Shown here: piece after piece, positions 14,893-17,307 of the stretch
Numbering within the stretch: position 1 is the first letter of the stretch
Layout of the letters: the number at the start of each line of letters is the position of its first letter
Assembly: GCA_050015575.1 (NCBI GenBank)
Contig: JBEKBD010000062.1
Span: forward strand, 1-17,307
Reading direction: 5' to 3'
DNA: 17,307 bases
Origin: Roseiarcus sp050015575
GTDB lineage: Bacteria > Pseudomonadota > Alphaproteobacteria > Rhizobiales > Beijerinckiaceae
The notes under the pieces: generated by a model
The model's database searches: none
Told to the model about the DNA's origin: nothing
What the model saw: the letters and a program-made list of their open reading frames with translations, nothing else
Position numbers and translations under genes: made by a program

Positions 14893-16368
14893 TCACGCTT
14901 GTTTACGCTCATCGACGACTGCTCGCGCAGGCGGGCGCGGCCGCGACGAGCGGAGCAACGCGCGCAGGTCGCTGATCAAGCTCGGGCGTTGCCGCGTCTC
15001 CGCGAGCGCGGCAAGGTAACTTTCCGCCCAGAGTTCGATGTTGTGGACCAAGAGATGCTGCAGCATCGGGCCGTGGCGCTCGCGCCGCTCGAACAACGGC
15101 ATCCCCAACGCGCGCTTCAACGCCGCGGCGACGCCCTCGCTCTCGTGGGGATTGACGATCAGCGCTCCCGTTAGTTCCGCCGCCGCCCCGGCGAATTGCG
15201 ACAGGATGAGCACGCCTGGATCTTCCGGGTCCTGCGCGGCGACATATTCCTTGGCGACGAGGTTCATGCCGTCGCGAAGCGGCGTGACCAGCGCGACATC
15301 GGCCAGCCGATAGATGCCGGCCAGCGCGGTGCGCGTATGGGAACGATTGACGTAGCGTATCGGCGTCCACGACGCCTCGCCATAACGGCCGTTGACCTTG
15401 CCGATCAGCGTCGTCACTTCATCTTCGATCGCCGCGTAGTCCGTGATGGCGGACCGGCTCCTCGGCGTGATCTGCAACAGGGCGACGCGCGATCGCCATT
15501 CCGGATTGACTTCGAGAAAACGGTCGAAGGCGTTGATGCGCTGAATGATGCCTTTGGAATAATCGAGTCGGTCGACGCCGAGCACGAGGCTCAGCCCGTT
15601 GAGGCTCTCGGCAATTTCCTTGACGACCGGCGAACGCGCGGCGCCGCGGGCGAGCCGCGCGTAAGCGGCGGTCTCGATACCGACCGGAAAGGCGCCGATG
15701 CGGGTCCGACGTCCCTCTGCTTCGAAGGTCAGGCCGCGTCCCGCCTTGACGCCCGGCATCGTCGTGAGGTAGGCGGCGAAATTGTCGCAATCGTTCTCGG
15801 TCTGAAAGCCGACGAGATCATAGTAGGCGAGGGCGCCGAGAATCTCTTCGTGGTGCGGCAACGTGCGCAGAATGTCCAACGGCGCGCACGGGATATGCAA
15901 AAAGAAACCGATCGGGTTGAGATGCCCGCGCGCGCGCAATTCGCGCGCCAACGGCATCAGGTGGTAGTCGTGCACCCAAAGGACGTCGTCGTCTCGGATG
16001 AAGGCGCTGAGCCGGTCGGCGAACAGGCGATTGACCCGCATGTAGCCGGAATGGTCGGCGCGCGAATAATCCTGCAAATCGACGCGATAATGCAAGATCG
16101 GCCACAGCACCCGGTTCGCCAGGCCATTGTAATATTCCTCGAAATCATTCTTCGAGAGATCGATGACGGCATAGGTTATATGATTGCGCTCGACGGTGCG
16201 CGGCTGCGGCGTCTCGGTCTCGTCGATTTTGCCGCTCCAGCCAAACCACACGCCGGTGCGGTTTCTCAGCGCCGCCTTCACGGCGACCACGAGGCCCCCC
16301 GCCGTCTGGTCGCTTCCCGGCTCGGGCACGGCGACTCGGTTGGAGACGATGATTAGACGCGGGCCCAT
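14893..16368 (-). CDS. otsA: Trehalose-6-phosphate synthase
   Basis: A 491-residue GT20 retaining glycosyltransferase that joins glucose from UDP-glucose to glucose-6-phosphate, giving trehalose-6-phosphate in the cytoplasm for osmotic and desiccation protection. Visible motifs are MGPRLIIVSNRVAVP at the N-terminus, GGLVVAVKAAL (24-34), WVHDYHLMPLAREL (131-144), LVLGVDRLDYSKGI (261-274) and PLRDGMNLVAKEYVAAQ (363-379). The length fits. The ATG at 16368 follows an excellent GGGAGGAAGC site and starts exactly at the conserved N-terminus; the open frame further upstream is only the GH15 gene in another frame. It overlaps the GH15 stop by 16 bases, so the two genes are coupled. No otsB phosphatase is seen in the window; it may lie upstream of GH15. 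Confidence 0.94.
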   Translation of the reverse strand: MGPRLIIVSNRVAVPEPGSDQTAGGLVVAVKAALRNRTGVWFGWSGKIDETETPQPRTVERNHITYAVIDLSKNDFEEYYNGLANRVLWPILHYRVDLQDYSRADHSGYMRVNRLFADRLSAFIRDDDVLWVHDYHLMPLARELRARGHLNPIGFFLHIPCAPLDILRTLPHHEEILGALAYYDLVGFQTENDCDNFAAYLTTMPGVKAGRGLTFEAEGRRTRIGAFPVGIETAAYARLARGAARSPVVKEIAESLNGLSLVLGVDRLDYSKGIIQRINAFDRFLEVNPEWRSRVALLQITPRSRSAITDYAAIEDEVTTLIGKVNGRYGEASWTPIRYVNRSHTRTALAGIYRLADVALVTPLRDGMNLVAKEYVAAQDPEDPGVLILSQFAGAAAELTGALIVNPHESEGVAAALKRALGMPLFERRERHGPMLQHLLVHNIELWAESYLAALAETRQRPSLISDLRALLRSSRPRPPARAVVDERKQA

Positions 16369-17307
16369 GCTTCCTCCCAACTCGACGACAGACGGGTCGC
16401 GGTGTTGATGATTCCCGCCATCGAATAAGCCTGCGGGAAATTGCCCCAAAGCTCTCCGGTTTCCGGGTGAATGTCCTCGGACAACAACCCGAACGCGTTG
16501 CGGCACGCGAGAATGGCCTCGAACATTTGCCGCGCCTCGTCCTTCCGGCCGACGAGGCAAAGCGCGTCCATATACCAGAAATTACATGCTAGAAACGCAG
16601 TTTCGGGCGCACCGAAATCATCGTCGGCAGTATAGCGCATGATGCGCCCGTTGCGCATCAATTCGCGTCCGATGACGTCGCAAGTGCTGCGAAAGCGCGG
16701 GTCGGTCGAGGCGAGCAGGCCGAGCTCGGCGCACAACAGCACGCTCGCGTCGAGATCTGGGTATCCAAGAGCGCCAGTCAAGACCCCGCGCTTCTTGTCC
16801 CACGCGCCCGCGAGAATCTTGTCTTTGATCGCCGCCGCGTGGGCGTCCCAATAGCGCGCCCGGTCGGGAAGGCGCAACCGATCCGCAATCTGCCCCAGAC
16901 GATCGCACGCGGCCCAGCATAGCGCCGCAGAGTAGGTGTGCACCCTGGCCCGCCCACGATATTCCCAATTGCCGGCGTCCGGCTCGAACGCATACTCGCG
17001 CGCATGCTCGCCGAGCGGCTCGAGGCGGCGAAAAAGCGCCTCGTCCCCCATTTTTGGCAGACGCTCGTCGACGAACATTTGCATCGCACCCAACACGACG
17101 CTGCCATAGGCGTCGTTCTGGGTTTGCGTCGCGGCTTGGTTGCCGACGCGGACAGGGCCATGCCCCATGAAGCCCTTGAGATCGGGCGCCGCCCTTTCTT
17201 CGAGCGAGCTGAACGGCACGATGCCGTGCACGGGTTGCATGCGCGTCACCCCGGCGGCGGCGATGGTGGTGAAATAGTTGATGTAGGATTCCATCGTATC
17301 GGTGACG
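16353..17307 (-). CDS. Glycoside hydrolase family 15 protein (N-terminus outside window)
   Basis: The C-terminal 317 residues of a GH15 (glucoamylase/trehalase-like) enzyme. The frame stays open to the window edge, so the ATG at 17294 is internal (the preceding residues read VTDT). Conserved blocks are ATQTQNDAYGSVVLGAMQ, DAGNWEYRGR (region of the catalytic acid), LDASVLLCAELGLL, DDFGAPETAFLACNFWYMDAL, GLLSEDIHPETGELWGNFPQ (region of the catalytic base) and YSMAGIINTATRLS. GH15 enzymes of this bacterial type hydrolyse alpha-linked glucose from maltodextrins or trehalose. Coupling to otsA by a 16-base overlap suggests a role in trehalose or glucan turnover. The exact substrate cannot be told. 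Confidence 0.88.
   Translation of the reverse strand, partial: VTDTMESYINYFTTIAAAGVTRMQPVHGIVPFSSLEERAAPDLKGFMGHGPVRVGNQAATQTQNDAYGSVVLGAMQMFVDERLPKMGDEALFRRLEPLGEHAREYAFEPDAGNWEYRGRARVHTYSAALCWAACDRLGQIADRLRLPDRARYWDAHAAAIKDKILAGAWDKKRGVLTGALGYPDLDASVLLCAELGLLASTDPRFRSTCDVIGRELMRNGRIMRYTADDDFGAPETAFLACNFWYMDALCLVGRKDEARQMFEAILACRNAFGLLSEDIHPETGELWGNFPQAYSMAGIINTATRLSSSWEEAWARV

Noticed and set aside
15196..16356. 386-residue plus-strand frame
   Set aside because: Antisense to otsA, with no recognisable motif.

Overview
The window is very GC-rich and its genes look alphaproteobacterial. The protein set (an ATP-grasp/alpha-E/transglutaminase trio, GH15 plus OtsA, DUF2934, Aat, a CstA/YbdD pair, BrnT-type toxin-antitoxin) suggests Hyphomicrobiales (Rhizobiales). 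A methanotroph or purple non-sulfur relative is possible, but the genus cannot be named from the sequence. No rRNA, tRNA or CRISPR array was seen.

Layout. Positions 1-5742 run mainly on the plus strand: the 3' part of a ClC-type chloride channel with CBS domains, aat, and a tight operon of circularly permuted ATP-grasp, alpha-E and transglutaminase-like proteins. The last of these has lost its catalytic Cys and His. A minus-strand remnant of metY, with a premature stop, lies between the chloride channel and aat. Positions 5854-6905 are on the minus strand: a BrnT-like toxin with a ribbon-helix-helix antitoxin behind a strong promoter that appears to give a leaderless message, a 3' scrap of an OmpR-type response regulator, and a small conserved-looking unknown protein. 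Positions 7362-9628 hold cstA and its ybdD-like partner. Positions 9629-10305 are a repeat-rich patch with the 3' end of an IS3-family element, followed by a DUF2934 gene.

The most unusual region is 10576-14793. A minus-strand operon encodes a lone ABC ATPase, a HypB/UreG-like P-loop NTPase with three cysteine pairs, a NifS-type cysteine desulfurase, and a 4Fe-4S protein. It looks like an Fe-S or metal-cofactor handling module of unknown purpose. Facing it on the plus strand is the C-terminal half of a sigma-54 activator. The activator's N-terminus, Walker A and GAFTGA regions and the whole divergent promoter region are missing, and the activator remnant abuts the ABC gene's ribosome binding site. 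The ABC gene is frameshifted at a 9-G tract inside its LSGGQ signature. The Fe-S gene is frameshifted at a 6-C tract near its C-terminus. The simplest reading is a regulated metal-cofactor locus that lost its control region by deletion and is now decaying. Homopolymer sequencing errors are the main alternative for the two frameshifts.

Positions 14893-17307 hold otsA (trehalose-6-phosphate synthase), overlapping the end of an upstream GH15 glycoside hydrolase whose start lies outside the window. Remnants of metY, the response regulator, the IS3 transposase and the sigma-54 activator, plus the frameshifts, show that this segment has seen repeated deletion and insertion.
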